From the NCBI GenBank assembly GCA_029007295.1, contig JAQXHN010000005.1, forward strand, positions 1 through 36,632: a stretch of DNA of 36,632 bases. The letters run 5' to 3'. A program made the translations under genes and the position numbers. Below, in pieces: positions 24,163 through 31,821 of this stretch (positions within the stretch are counted from its first letter, which is position 1; every line of letters begins with the position of its first letter). The notes below the pieces were generated by a model. It did not search any database, was not told where the DNA came from, and saw only the letters and a list, made by a program, of their open reading frames with translations. Source of the DNA: Clostridia bacterium (lineage in GTDB: Bacteria; Bacillota; Clostridia; Oscillospirales; CAG-272).

Positions 24163-25143
24163 ATGAAAGCATTTTCCGTTTGCGCCCTGGGGGAGTCTCT
24201 TATTGACTTTACGCCCTGCGGCAAAAGCAGTAAAGGTATGCCCGTTTACGAATGCAATCCAGGCGGTGCGGTTGCAAATGTGTTGGCGGCGGTTAATAAA
24301 TTAGGCGGTAAGGGAGCGTTTATCGGAAAGGTCGGCGATGATACATTCGGCAGATTTTTAACCGATAATATGAAAGCTGCCGGTATTAACCTTAAGGGAC
24401 TTTGTATAGACCGTGAAATTCCCACTACGCTTGCGTTTGTATCGCTGAATTCAAGCGGTGACAGGAGCTTCTCCTTTTACCGAAAGCCCGGCGCCGATAT
24501 CATGCTCAGCGTAGACGATATCGACAGGAGTATTCTTTCCGAATGCGATATTTTCCACTTCGGCTCCGTTTCGTTGACGGATGACCCTGCGAGAACGGCA
24601 ACGCTGGAAAGCGCAAAGGAAGCGAAGAGAAACGGGGCTGTAATAAGCTATGACCCGAATTACCGTCCTCTTTTATGGAAAAGCACGGAGGAAGCCTGTA
24701 AGATAATGAAAGAGGGCGCATATCTTGCCGACATTATCAAGGTCTCCGACGAGGAATTACAGCTGATTACCGGCAGTGACAGTTTGGAAGAGGGTGCCGA
24801 CCTTTTGATGGAAACGGGCGCGTCTATTGTATTTGTTTCAATGGGCCAAAGAGGCTCGTTTGTGAAGAACAAAACGGCAAGCGTAAGGCTTAATACCTAT
24901 GATGTTAAGACCGTTGACACAACAGGGGCGGGCGACGCCTTTCTCGGCTCTGTTTTATCGAAGCTGCACGGTATGAGCTGTGAAAAGCTGTCCTCACTTT
25001 CCGAGCCGGAGCTTTGGGATATTCTCGATTACGGCAACGCCGCAGGAGCTCTTACCACTGCAAAAACGGGAGCGGCTCCGGCAATTCCGACCGATGAAGA
25101 AATTGAAATTTGCCGAAAAACAGTCGGAAAATTAGTTATATAA
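24163..25143 (+). CDS. PfkB-family fructokinase
   Basis: 326 residues. The ribokinase/PfkB fold is shown by the N-terminal GGAVANVLAAVNKLGGKGAF glycine pair region, the KVGDDTFGRFL motif, and the C-terminal VDTTGAGDAFLGSVLSKL with catalytic Asp258 and the anion hole. Similarity of the N-terminus (ALGESLIDF) is to fructokinase rather than ribokinase or 1-phosphofructokinase. It starts one base after the glk stop (TGATATG), so the two are coupled. Fructose is the likely substrate; other ketoses cannot be excluded by sequence. Confidence 0.88.
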   Translation: MKAFSVCALGESLIDFTPCGKSSKGMPVYECNPGGAVANVLAAVNKLGGKGAFIGKVGDDTFGRFLTDNMKAAGINLKGLCIDREIPTTLAFVSLNSSGDRSFSFYRKPGADIMLSVDDIDRSILSECDIFHFGSVSLTDDPARTATLESAKEAKRNGAVISYDPNYRPLLWKSTEEACKIMKEGAYLADIIKVSDEELQLITGSDSLEEGADLLMETGASIVFVSMGQRGSFVKNKTASVRLNTYDVKTVDTTGAGDAFLGSVLSKLHGMSCEKLSSLSEPELWDILDYGNAAGALTTAKTGAAPAIPTDEEIEICRKTVGKLVI

Positions 25144-25153
25144 CGGTTACGTC

Positions 25154-25200
25154 AAAAAAATGCACCCCAAAAGTCAGACGCTTTTCGAGGCGCATTTTTT
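25154..25200 (+). terminator. Terminator of the kinase operon
   Basis: Stem AAAAAATGCACC with GGCGCATTTTTT (one A-C mismatch), ending in a T run at 25195-25200. Confidence 0.85.
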
Positions 25201-25269
25201 ATCGGGAAGAAAGAAAAATCAAAGCTAATAATACGGAATATCAATAGGCAAACAATGCGCAAACGGTAA

Positions 25270-25434
25270 AAACCGTTCTGTAAGATCGGCATTTATCAGA
25301 TTGAACATAATTTGCTAAAAAGAGCCTTTCATGCAGAAAAGCTCTTTGAAAAGATACGGGCGACACTGAAAAAATATAATGCTTATGATGAGGCAGTATT
25401 CCTTTTTCCTGCTTTGGATAAACAGAAATTGTAA
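25270..25434 (+). pseudogene. Possible gene remnant, about 54 codons
   Basis: An open frame from 25270 to a TAA at 25432 with a protein-like reading (KIGIYQIEHNLLKRAFHAEK, then KYNAYDEAVFLFPALDKQ). There is no ATG in frame and no ribosome site, so it looks like the surviving 3' end of a gene. A hairpin follows its stop. I do not recognise the family. Confidence 0.35.
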
Positions 25435-25437
25435 AAA

Positions 25438-25466
25438 AGTGTGCAATTCAGAAAAACTTGCACACT
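25438..25466 (-). terminator. Terminator, probably for the small XRE gene
   Basis: 9-bp stem AGTGTGCAA (25438-25446) with TTGCACACT (25458-25466). On the minus strand it is followed by TTTTTT; on the plus strand by GTATTTT, so it may work both ways. Confidence 0.78.
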
Positions 25467-25554
25467 GTATTTTACGGTATTTTTTAACTGAAATTTGTGA
25501 TTCGCTCCGGCACATGCAATTTTATTAAACCGCGTAAAGCGTTTATTTAGGCTG

Positions 25555-25818
25555 TTAGGAGTCTAATTCTCCGGCACAGTCGTCGTAAAGCGTTTTTGAT
25601 ACGGTTTCCCTGTCCCTGTCTGTCATGATGAATTCTGCAATATCGGAAAGCTCACAGTTGAGAATAGTACAAAGAGTATTGATGGTATAGGTACTGATGT
25701 TGTCATTTTTTCGAAGTCTGTCAAGCTGACCGGTACTTATTTTGTATTTATGGATAAGAGCATATTGGGATATATTTTTCTCCTTCAGCGTCTTCCACAG
25801 CTTATCATAAACTATCAT
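25555..25818 (-). CDS. Small XRE-type helix-turn-helix regulator
   Basis: 87 residues from the ATG at 25818 (GGGTG 8 nt before it); a longer frame to 25908 has no ribosome site and runs through promoter sequence. The helix-turn-helix covers about residues 3-65 (LWKTLKEKNISQYALIHKYKIS, then TGQLDRLRKNDNISTYTINTLCTILNC). This short type is common in integrated elements and next to toxin or phage genes. A divergent promoter with a palindrome between its -35 and -10 lies 40 nt upstream, the probable operator. What that promoter once drove is not clear. Confidence 0.82.
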   Translation of the reverse strand: MIVYDKLWKTLKEKNISQYALIHKYKISTGQLDRLRKNDNISTYTINTLCTILNCELSDIAEFIMTDRDRETVSKTLYDDCAGELDS

Positions 25819-25855
25819 TTTATCACCCAATACTATTTTAACCGAAAAAAAGGTA

Positions 25856-25884
25856 TTGACTATTGCCCGTAAACGGGCTATAAT
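25856..25884 (+). promoter_or_regulatory. Divergent promoter with an embedded palindrome
   Basis: TTGACT (25856-25861) and TATAAT (25879-25884), 17-nt spacer. The spacer holds GCCCGTAAACGGGC (25865-25878), a 6+6 inverted repeat. A repressor bound there would block polymerase; the XRE protein encoded on the other strand is the obvious candidate. AGGAG lies 6 nt after the -10 but no matching start codon follows. Confidence 0.7.
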
Positions 25885-25926
25885 AGTGTAGGAGATAAAT
25901 ATTTTCAAAGCACAATAAGAGGATTT

Positions 25927-26040
25927 TTGAAAAGAGAGTACTATTACGACAGGGAACAGCTCCGACGATTAACAAAAGCAAGCGGCAGCATAGCTGCGGC
26001 GTCCGAATCCGACCCTGAATTATTTTTTACAATTTTATGA
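25927..26040 (+). CDS. Doubtful 37-codon ORF behind the divergent promoter
   Basis: A TTG-started frame reading KREYYYDREQLRRLTKASGS then AAASESDPELFF. AGAGGA lies only 3 nt before the TTG, too close for good initiation. It is the only short frame in the expected place, but it may be the fragment of a lost gene. Confidence 0.2.
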   Translation: MKREYYYDREQLRRLTKASGSIAAASESDPELFFTIL

Positions 26041-26157
26041 CACCCGCTCGCAAAGTATTGCAAAGTTACTGCGATATTCTCTAATCTTTACATCATCATA
26101 GAGATTTGCATTTAAACGGGATTTCTGAATCGCAGATACAATGTACTCTTCCGTCAT
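26035..26157 (-). CDS. Doubtful 40-codon ORF, possible remnant
   Basis: Minus-strand ATG at 26157 to TAA at 26035. The product begins MTEEYIVSAIQKSRLNANLY and ends FAILCERVS, which reads like real protein, but it has no ribosome site and no promoter was seen. It converges on the ORF ending at 26040. Probably a leftover of a larger gene. Confidence 0.3.
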   Translation of the reverse strand: MTEEYIVSAIQKSRLNANLYDDVKIREYRSNFAILCERVS

Positions 26158-26279
26158 TTTTATTTAAATGTCGCACATGGACAAAAAACAGCTCCTTGTC
26201 TTCATGAATATGAGCCTGACATCTTTTCCCTTTAAAAATAACCCTTTAAATCAGGCTGACGGGTATGTACTGTATCATA

Positions 26280-26387
26280 AAGCCGTGATAATTCACGGCT
26301 TCCTTGTTATAAACCGAAAACCACGCGACTATCGCGTGGTTTTCGGTTTACAGTAATAAAATATCCACCCGCACAGCGGATGGATAT
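26280..26387. other. Three consecutive strong hairpins
   Basis: Hairpin 1: 9-bp stem 26280-26288 with 26293-26301. Hairpin 2: perfect 18-bp stem 26311-26328 with 26332-26349 and a 3-nt loop. Hairpin 3: 12-bp stem with one mismatch, 26361-26372 with 26376-26387. None has a clear T run on either strand. They could be terminators worn down by mutation, a structured RNA, or repeat units. Confidence 0.6.
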
Positions 26388-26393
26388 CTGTTT

Positions 26394-26415
26394 TGGGGTG
26401 AGCGATGGACCTCGA
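26394..26415. repeat. Partial copy of the tRNA-His 3' end (att-like scar)
   Basis: Matches 26602-26623, the 3' end of tRNA-His including CCA, at 20 of 22 positions (15 identical, two changed, five identical). Repeated tRNA 3' ends are the usual mark of site-specific integration. The copy lies 208 bp beyond the tRNA. Confidence 0.6.
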
Positions 26416-26454
26416 CATAAAACACCGCCTTTATTATCAAGGGTTTATCGGTCT

Positions 26455-26478
26455 TGGTGACATTTTTGGTGACATTTT
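26455..26478. repeat. Tandem 12-bp repeat
   Basis: TGGTGACATTTT twice in succession. On the minus strand a short frame reads through it (NVTKNVTK), through the tRNA-like scar, to a stop near 26346; this could be the tail of a lost integrase gene, but the evidence is slight. Confidence 0.55.
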
Positions 26479-26561
26479 TTTGATTATAATATAATCATTT
26501 TGATTAAATTATAATATTTTTAAAACGCCGTGAAGCCTTATAAACACTGGGTTTGCAAAGA

Positions 26562-26594
26562 AAAACCGCCTAAACACAAGGTTTAGACGGTTTT
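26562..26594 (-). terminator. Terminator of the tRNA-Arg/tRNA-His unit
   Basis: Minus-strand stem of 14 bp with one mismatch (26581-26594 with 26562-26575), followed by TTCTTT. The T run is partly inside the stem. Confidence 0.8.
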
Positions 26595-26601
26595 CGTTAT
26601 A

Positions 26602-26678
26602 TGGGGTGAGCGATGGGTCTCGAACCCACGACCTTCAGGGCCACAACCTGACGCTCTAGCCAACTGAGCTACGCCCAC
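26602..26678 (-). tRNA. tRNA-His (anticodon GTG)
   Basis: 77 nt with encoded CCA. The acceptor GTGGGCG pairs with CGCTCAC, the discriminator is C, and the base before the 5' end (26679) is a G on the minus strand, supplying the G-1 that tRNA-His needs. The anticodon loop TTGTGGC within TCAGG/CCTGA gives GTG; GTTCGAGAC marks the T arm. Confidence 0.96.
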
Positions 26679-26682
26679 CGTA

Positions 26683-26759
<77 letters not shown>

Positions 26760-26799
26760 TTAGCTTCCTCGGAACACTTAATCCCATAAGGCGAGATGT

Positions 26800-26828
26800 A
26801 TTATATCATACCCTGTTTTATTTGTCAA
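26800..26828 (-). promoter_or_regulatory. Promoter of the tRNA-Arg/tRNA-His unit
   Basis: Minus strand TTGACA (26823-26828) and TATAAT (26800-26805), 17-nt spacer, a full consensus promoter as expected for stable RNA. Confidence 0.9.
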
Positions 26829-26957
26829 TACATATTTTCATTTTTACAAAAAGTACAAAAACTAAGCCGATAAAATCCTTTTAGTTTATTGACAAATCGA
26901 CTGCGTTATAGTACCATAATTAAAGTACCTGACAGAATAAAAAACAAGGAAATAATT

Positions 26958-28136
26958 ATGCCGAATAAAAAGAGATTAATTGATATGATAGCGGTATATT
27001 TTGCGGTTTTCGCCGCAAGCCTTGCCGCTTCGTTTTTTCTGTCCCCCAAGACGGGACTTTCATCTGAAATTATAATTGAAATTGTAATTTTTGCAATTCC
27101 GTTTCTGGCCGTTAAAATCAGGGGCGAAAAAGTAACCGAACGCTTTAATCTCAGAGCCGTCCCTGCCCGGAATCTGCTCGGTTCGATATTATTAACCGCA
27201 GGAGCCGGCTTTGCTGCAAGCGCCATTTTGTCAGTATTGAGCGTTTTCTTTAAGGGAGCCTCCGAGGTGGATTCGGGGCTTAACTCTCTTATAAACGACA
27301 ATCCCGGGTTTCTTATCGTTACAGCGCTGATTGTTTTGCCCGCCGTATGCGAGGAGCTGCTGTTCCGAGGCTATATTCAAAGCGCCTTTAACGGAGCAAG
27401 ACCGTGGATTATGATATGCAGTGTAGGTATTCTTTTCGGAGTTATGCATTTTGACGTTTATAAAATGCTGCCGTGTGCCGTTATCGGCGGGGTGTTTGCC
27501 TACATCACCTATGTTACAGGCTCCGTGCTTCCGACGGTCATATGCCACCTTATCAATAACGCATATTCCGTTGTGACAAGATATATGTCCTCGGTACAGG
27601 GGGACGGCGATGTTTACGAAATTGTTTTTAAAAATACGTCCCGCATTTTCGTTGCCCTTGCAATGCTTGCGGCGGCGTTTATTATAGGATATATCGGTAA
27701 TAAAATTCTGACGGGAAGAAAACTCAAAAAGCCTTTCGGCGTAATCTTTGTGCTTGTTTCTTTGGTTGTTGTTTCCGTATCGTTTTCAATGATAACAAGG
27801 AGCGAATTCAAAATTGATATTATTTCCGAAAGCTCCGATAAGCTTTTAGAAAAAACGTTTACTGTCGACAGCGACAGGGTCATTGCAATAACGGTTTCCG
27901 CTCAGGAAAAAAGCGGTCAAGCGGTTTATATTTCCATTGACGGTGAAAACGGGGAGGTAATCGCCTCCGGAGCTTCGTCTGCGGGAATTATGTCCTGCCT
28001 TGAAAAGGGAGACTACAAAATTACCGTAACCTCGGACAGCGATGACGCCGAAATTACAGCAGATATTATGATTACCGCAGGACCTGAGGTTAAGAAGGTT
28101 CAAACGGAAATAACAAGAACAGAGGATAAACAATGA
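26958..28136 (+). CDS. CPBP intramembrane protease with an extra C-terminal domain
   Basis: 392 residues from ATG 26958 (AAGGA 7 nt upstream); an in-frame TTG at 26889 overlaps a TTGACA promoter element. The CPBP motifs EELLFRGYIQ, FGVMHFD and HLINNAY are all present within a helix-rich part (about residues 8-285). After the last helix comes a domain of about 100 residues rich in beta strands (TFTVDSDRVIAITVSA, VYISIDGENGEVIASG) that would face outside the cell. That addition is unusual for the family and its role is unknown. Its stop overlaps the start of the glycosidase gene (ATGA). Confidence 0.85.
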   Translation: MPNKKRLIDMIAVYFAVFAASLAASFFLSPKTGLSSEIIIEIVIFAIPFLAVKIRGEKVTERFNLRAVPARNLLGSILLTAGAGFAASAILSVLSVFFKGASEVDSGLNSLINDNPGFLIVTALIVLPAVCEELLFRGYIQSAFNGARPWIMICSVGILFGVMHFDVYKMLPCAVIGGVFAYITYVTGSVLPTVICHLINNAYSVVTRYMSSVQGDGDVYEIVFKNTSRIFVALAMLAAAFIIGYIGNKILTGRKLKKPFGVIFVLVSLVVVSVSFSMITRSEFKIDIISESSDKLLEKTFTVDSDRVIAITVSAQEKSGQAVYISIDGENGEVIASGASSAGIMSCLEKGDYKITVTSDSDDAEITADIMITAGPEVKKVQTEITRTEDKQ

Positions 28137-29731
28137 TTACAAACTGGTATAAGGACGCGGTAGTTTACCAAATATACCCAAAGAGCTTTTGCGATTCCAA
28201 CGGCGACGGTATCGGTGATTTCAACGGTATTATATCCAAGCTGGATTATTTAAAGGAGCTTGGAATAAATACTGTATGGATTTCGCCCTGCTACCCCTCC
28301 CCGCAGAAGGATAACGGATACGACATCTCGGACTACGACGATGTGGGACGGGAATACGGCACAATGGAAGATTTCAAACGTATGGCAGACGAGATGCACA
28401 GACGGGGTATCAAGCTCCTTATGGATTTGGTTGTAAAATCAAGCTCTGACGAGCATTTCTGGTTTACCGAAAGCATGAAGGGCAAGGACAACCCCTACCG
28501 TGATTACTATGTATGGAAGGATCCCGTCGACGGTCACGAGCCGAATGACTGGCAGGCGGGCTATCAGATTTCCGCTTGGACGTTTGATGAAAAATCGGGG
28601 CAGTATTGGCTTCACACCTTTATCGAGGGAGAGCCGGATTTAAACTGGGATAATCCCAAGGTAAGACAGGAAATATATGCGATGGTGAATCGCTGGCTTG
28701 ATATCGGAGTTGACGGATTCCGCTGCGACGTAATCAACTTAATTGCAAAGGATTATGACAGCGACCATATCGGCGACGGGAAGCACCTGCACGAGTATCT
28801 GCACGAGCTGCATGAAAATTGCCTTGCTCCACACGACGCCATGACAGTCGGAGAGGTGTACGACCTTACTCCCGATGAAGCGTTTGAAATGGTAGCTCCG
28901 GACAGGGGCGAGCTTTCGCTCGTGTTCCAGTTTGAGCATTTGAGAGAGGGGCGAATTGACGGTCAGAGATTTTTTATGACGGACTTCAATGCAAAGAATT
29001 TTGTCGACACATTGGCAAAATGGCAGTACGGCTTTATGGGCAGAGCATGGAATACTCTTGTTATGGAAAATCACGACCAGCCCCGTTGCATTGACCGTTT
29101 CGGCTCCGTTGAATACAGAAAAGAAAGCGCAAAAATGTTAGCGACTCTCCTTTACTGCTTGCAGGGAACCGTATTTATTTATGAGGGTCAGGAGTTTGGC
29201 TCAATAAATCCCGTGTTCCGTTCCCTCGAGGAATGCGATGACTGCGAAACAAAGCAGATTCAGGATCACCTCGTTGAATTATGGGGAATGGAAGGCGCAT
29301 TAAAGGCGATTTCCCTCGATTCACGCGACTGTGCAAGAGTGCCGGTGGCTTGGGACGGCAGTGAGACAGGAGGCTTTTCCGACGGCAAGGCCTGGATTAA
29401 ATACAACGATTTCAGACATGAGGTAAATGCCGCAAGCGACCTTGCCGACGAAAACGGCGTGTACCGTTTCTATCAAAAGCTTCTCTCTCTTCGAAAATCA
29501 AAGAGGGCTCTGTCAAGAGGAAATTTTGAGTTGATTCGCAACGATGAAGACGGAGGCGTTGTTTACAGAAGATATATCGAAGGCGAAAGGGACATTTTCG
29601 TTGTTCTGAATTACTCCGATAAGGAAAACGCTTTTGATTTTTCATCATATAAGGGCGAATTGCTTCTTTCGGGATACGGCGATATTCCCGATGTAATGCG
29701 TCCGTTTGAGTGTCTTGTATTCGAAAAATAA
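28133..29731 (+). CDS. GH13 alpha-glucosidase (oligo-1,6-glucosidase type)
   Basis: 532 residues. The GH13 family 31-like barrel is clear: WYKDAVVYQIYPKSFCDSNGDGIGD, the nucleophile Asp199 in DGFRCDV, acid/base Glu241 in VGEVYD, and His314-Asp315 in ENHDQPR. Together these predict hydrolysis of alpha-1,4 or alpha-1,6 glucosides in the cytosol; no signal peptide is present. Odd: conserved region I, normally DxVxNH, reads D98-LVV-K102-S103, so the Asn and His that contact the -1 sugar are missing. Activity may be altered or lost. It is coupled to the CPBP gene, and a glucokinase operon lies nearby. Confidence 0.88.
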   Translation: MITNWYKDAVVYQIYPKSFCDSNGDGIGDFNGIISKLDYLKELGINTVWISPCYPSPQKDNGYDISDYDDVGREYGTMEDFKRMADEMHRRGIKLLMDLVVKSSSDEHFWFTESMKGKDNPYRDYYVWKDPVDGHEPNDWQAGYQISAWTFDEKSGQYWLHTFIEGEPDLNWDNPKVRQEIYAMVNRWLDIGVDGFRCDVINLIAKDYDSDHIGDGKHLHEYLHELHENCLAPHDAMTVGEVYDLTPDEAFEMVAPDRGELSLVFQFEHLREGRIDGQRFFMTDFNAKNFVDTLAKWQYGFMGRAWNTLVMENHDQPRCIDRFGSVEYRKESAKMLATLLYCLQGTVFIYEGQEFGSINPVFRSLEECDDCETKQIQDHLVELWGMEGALKAISLDSRDCARVPVAWDGSETGGFSDGKAWIKYNDFRHEVNAASDLADENGVYRFYQKLLSLRKSKRALSRGNFELIRNDEDGGVVYRRYIEGERDIFVVLNYSDKENAFDFSSYKGELLLSGYGDIPDVMRPFECLVFEK

Positions 29732-29763
29732 AAAATCGAACCGGGTTGTTTTCTGAAGCAAAA

Positions 29764-29810
29764 AAAGACAGTGTAAAGGGCATAATTTCCTTTTGCACTG
29801 TCTTTGTTTA
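29764..29810 (+). terminator. Terminator after the GH13 gene
   Basis: 10-bp stem AAAGACAGTG (29764-29773) with CACTGTCTTT (29796-29805), inner AAAGG/CCTTT pairing, then GTTTA. Confidence 0.82.
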
Positions 29811-29901
29811 CCGTAAAAACGAAAAATTGAATCTTATATATTACAAATTGCTTGCCTGTTTGCCGTTGTCATTTGCGGCAATTTTTTTATTTACATTATA
29901 G

Positions 29902-30963
29902 TTACAGCTCGATAAGCTCGTGAGTCGCCTTTGTAATATTTTCTATTCTGTCCCGATGGAATACCACCATATCCTCGATTCTGACGCCGAATTTTCCTTC
30001 AATGTAGATGCCCGGCTCGCATGTCACAACATGACCCGCCGTTAACACCGTATCCGAGCCGGGAGCCACTCTCGGCGTCTCGTGAATATTTAAGCCTACG
30101 CCGTGACCGAGACTGTGTCCGAAGCATCCCTTGTAGCCCGATTTATCGATTATTTTTCTTGCAACGCTGTCAACCTCGCCCCCCGTTTTACCGAAATCAA
30201 ATGCCTCTCTTGCCGCAGCTTGTGCTTCGAGTACGGTATTGTAAACCCGTTTCATTTCGGTATCCGCCTTTCCGAGGCATACGGTTCTTGTCATATCGGA
30301 GCAATATCCGTTAACCTTTGCCCCGAAGTCCATTGTCAAAAAGCCCTTTTCCAGCTTAACGGGGCGGGGCTCTCCGTGAGGCAGTGAGGACGCTTTTCCC
30401 GAAACGGCTATCGTCTTAAAAGAGACGTCCTTGGCTCCGTGCGAACGCATAAAAAATTCAAGCTCAAGCGCAACGTCGATTTCCGTTCGCTCGGGGTTAA
30501 TGAATCCGAGAATGTGCTCAAAGGCTCTCTCGGCAATTCTCTGAGCGGCGATAATATTTGATATTTCGCCCTCGTCCTTAAATTCACGCATTTTATCAAT
30601 AATGTCGCCCATGGGAGAAAACGTGATGTCGACAAAGGTCTGTTCCAGCTTTTTCAAATCCGCAAAGATGAGCTCTTCGTCCTCGAAGGCGATATTTTTA
30701 ATACCCAGCTCAATAAAAATATCCTTCATATAAAGGCTTCGCTTGCCTTCAAACATGCGTACTTCAAATTCGTCGGAGGCAGTTTGCTTTGCGGCCTCGA
30801 TATATCTGAAATCGGTTAACAGCAGTGATGCGGACCTTGTGATTATTACATAACCGTCGGTGAATTCAAAGCCCGTTAAATAATACTGATTAATTTCGCC
30901 GGTAACGAGAAGAGCGTCAACGCCGTTCGGTATATTCAATTTGATTTTTTCTAATCTCGTCAT
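29902..30963 (-). CDS. M24 aminopeptidase (Xaa-Pro type)
   Basis: 353 residues, as in the short PepP/PepQ proteins of Firmicutes. It should remove N-terminal residues before proline. The N-terminal creatinase domain (about 1-128) is followed by the pita-bread domain with all five metal ligands: Asp212 and Asp223 (MDFGAKVNGYCSD), His287 (GHSLGHGVG), Glu316 (CEPGIY) and Glu330 (RIED). His294 in NIHETPR is the expected substrate contact. It is the last gene of the yqeG operon, 6 nt after the endonuclease-like gene. In many Firmicutes such a gene precedes efp; not here within the window. Confidence 0.93.
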   Translation of the reverse strand: MTRLEKIKLNIPNGVDALLVTGEINQYYLTGFEFTDGYVIITRSASLLLTDFRYIEAAKQTASDEFEVRMFEGKRSLYMKDIFIELGIKNIAFEDEELIFADLKKLEQTFVDITFSPMGDIIDKMREFKDEGEISNIIAAQRIAERAFEHILGFINPERTEIDVALELEFFMRSHGAKDVSFKTIAVSGKASSLPHGEPRPVKLEKGFLTMDFGAKVNGYCSDMTRTVCLGKADTEMKRVYNTVLEAQAAAREAFDFGKTGGEVDSVARKIIDKSGYKGCFGHSLGHGVGLNIHETPRVAPGSDTVLTAGHVVTCEPGIYIEGKFGVRIEDMVVFHRDRIENITKATHELIEL

Positions 30964-30969
30964 AATATT

Positions 30970-31821
30970 TTACAAATACTTACTGTACTCCGTTTTCATC
31001 ATGAGCGCATCCCTTGCCTGAGTGCCTGCCGACTCGCAAATAATGTGAGGGTGAAGCTTTTCGACGGCGATGACCCTGCAAAGAGGCTTAAATTCGGGAC
31101 CGTACACCGTGTCGTCAAAGGTTAAATGCTTCTTTTCGCCCTTGTCGGTGTATTCGATTTTCGAAAAGTGACAGTGAAGCCTGTCTGAGTAGTCGCTGCC
31201 TAATTTTTCGGAAATAAGGTCAAATAATCTCTTGTAATCGTCCTCTTTCGGGAACACATTTCCGCAGTCCCTTGCGTTCAAGTGTCCGAAGTCGACGACA
31301 GGGTGCAAAAGAGGGTCTATCGAGCAAATCTCGATAACCTCCTCAAGCGTGCCAAGCTGATTTTGCTTACCCATGGTCTCAAGTCCGTAATTCACGCCTT
31401 GGTCGCCCAGCTTTTCGAGCATTTTATACATTGTGTCCTTTGCAAGCTCAACAGCCTCGCGTCTTGAAATCTTCGATGCGCTTCCCGTATGAATTACAAT
31501 GGTATCCGCCTGCAGCAGCTTGGCGGCGCGCACGCTCTGCTCGATATATTCTATGCTTTTTAATCTTTTTTCCGTGTCGATTCCGGACAGCGATATAAAG
31601 TAAGGAGCATGAAGCGAAAGCTGAATTCCGCACTCCTTTGCTCTGTTTCCGATAGCTATGAAGGTTGCGTCGCTTCCCCTGACGCCCTGACCGCACTGAT
31701 ATTCGTACAAATCGAGTCCCTGCCTCGAAAGCCAGGGCATTGCGTCGATTGTGTTTTTAAAGCCCTCGGCATAAAATGCCTCGGAATTGCCGGCAGGTCC
31801 GAATAATGCTCTATCGTTCAC
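30970..31821 (-). CDS. Endonuclease IV-like TIM-barrel protein
   Basis: 283 residues from a GTG at 31821 with AAAGGAG 8 nt upstream; a longer frame to 31887 lacks a ribosome site and would overlap yqeG further. The fold is that of AP endonuclease family 2 (Nfo). The metal-binding residues are recognisable in order: LHAPYF, IVIHTGSA, GLETMG, VDFGHLNA, HCHFSKIEY and ICESAG. It should cut DNA at abasic sites, though related barrels act on sugars. Overlaps the yqeG end by 11 nt. Confidence 0.85.
   Translation of the reverse strand: MNDRALFGPAGNSEAFYAEGFKNTIDAMPWLSRQGLDLYEYQCGQGVRGSDATFIAIGNRAKECGIQLSLHAPYFISLSGIDTEKRLKSIEYIEQSVRAAKLLQADTIVIHTGSASKISRREAVELAKDTMYKMLEKLGDQGVNYGLETMGKQNQLGTLEEVIEICSIDPLLHPVVDFGHLNARDCGNVFPKEDDYKRLFDLISEKLGSDYSDRLHCHFSKIEYTDKGEKKHLTFDDTVYGPEFKPLCRVIAVEKLHPHIICESAGTQARDALMMKTEYSKYL

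Noticed and set aside
26168-26356. A 62-codon plus-strand frame near the hairpins
   Set aside because: It runs through two strong hairpins, has no ribosome site, and looks like chance.
25438-26387. A CRISPR-like array suggested by several hairpins in one region
   Set aside because: The stems differ from each other in sequence and spacing; there is no repeat-spacer pattern and no cas gene.
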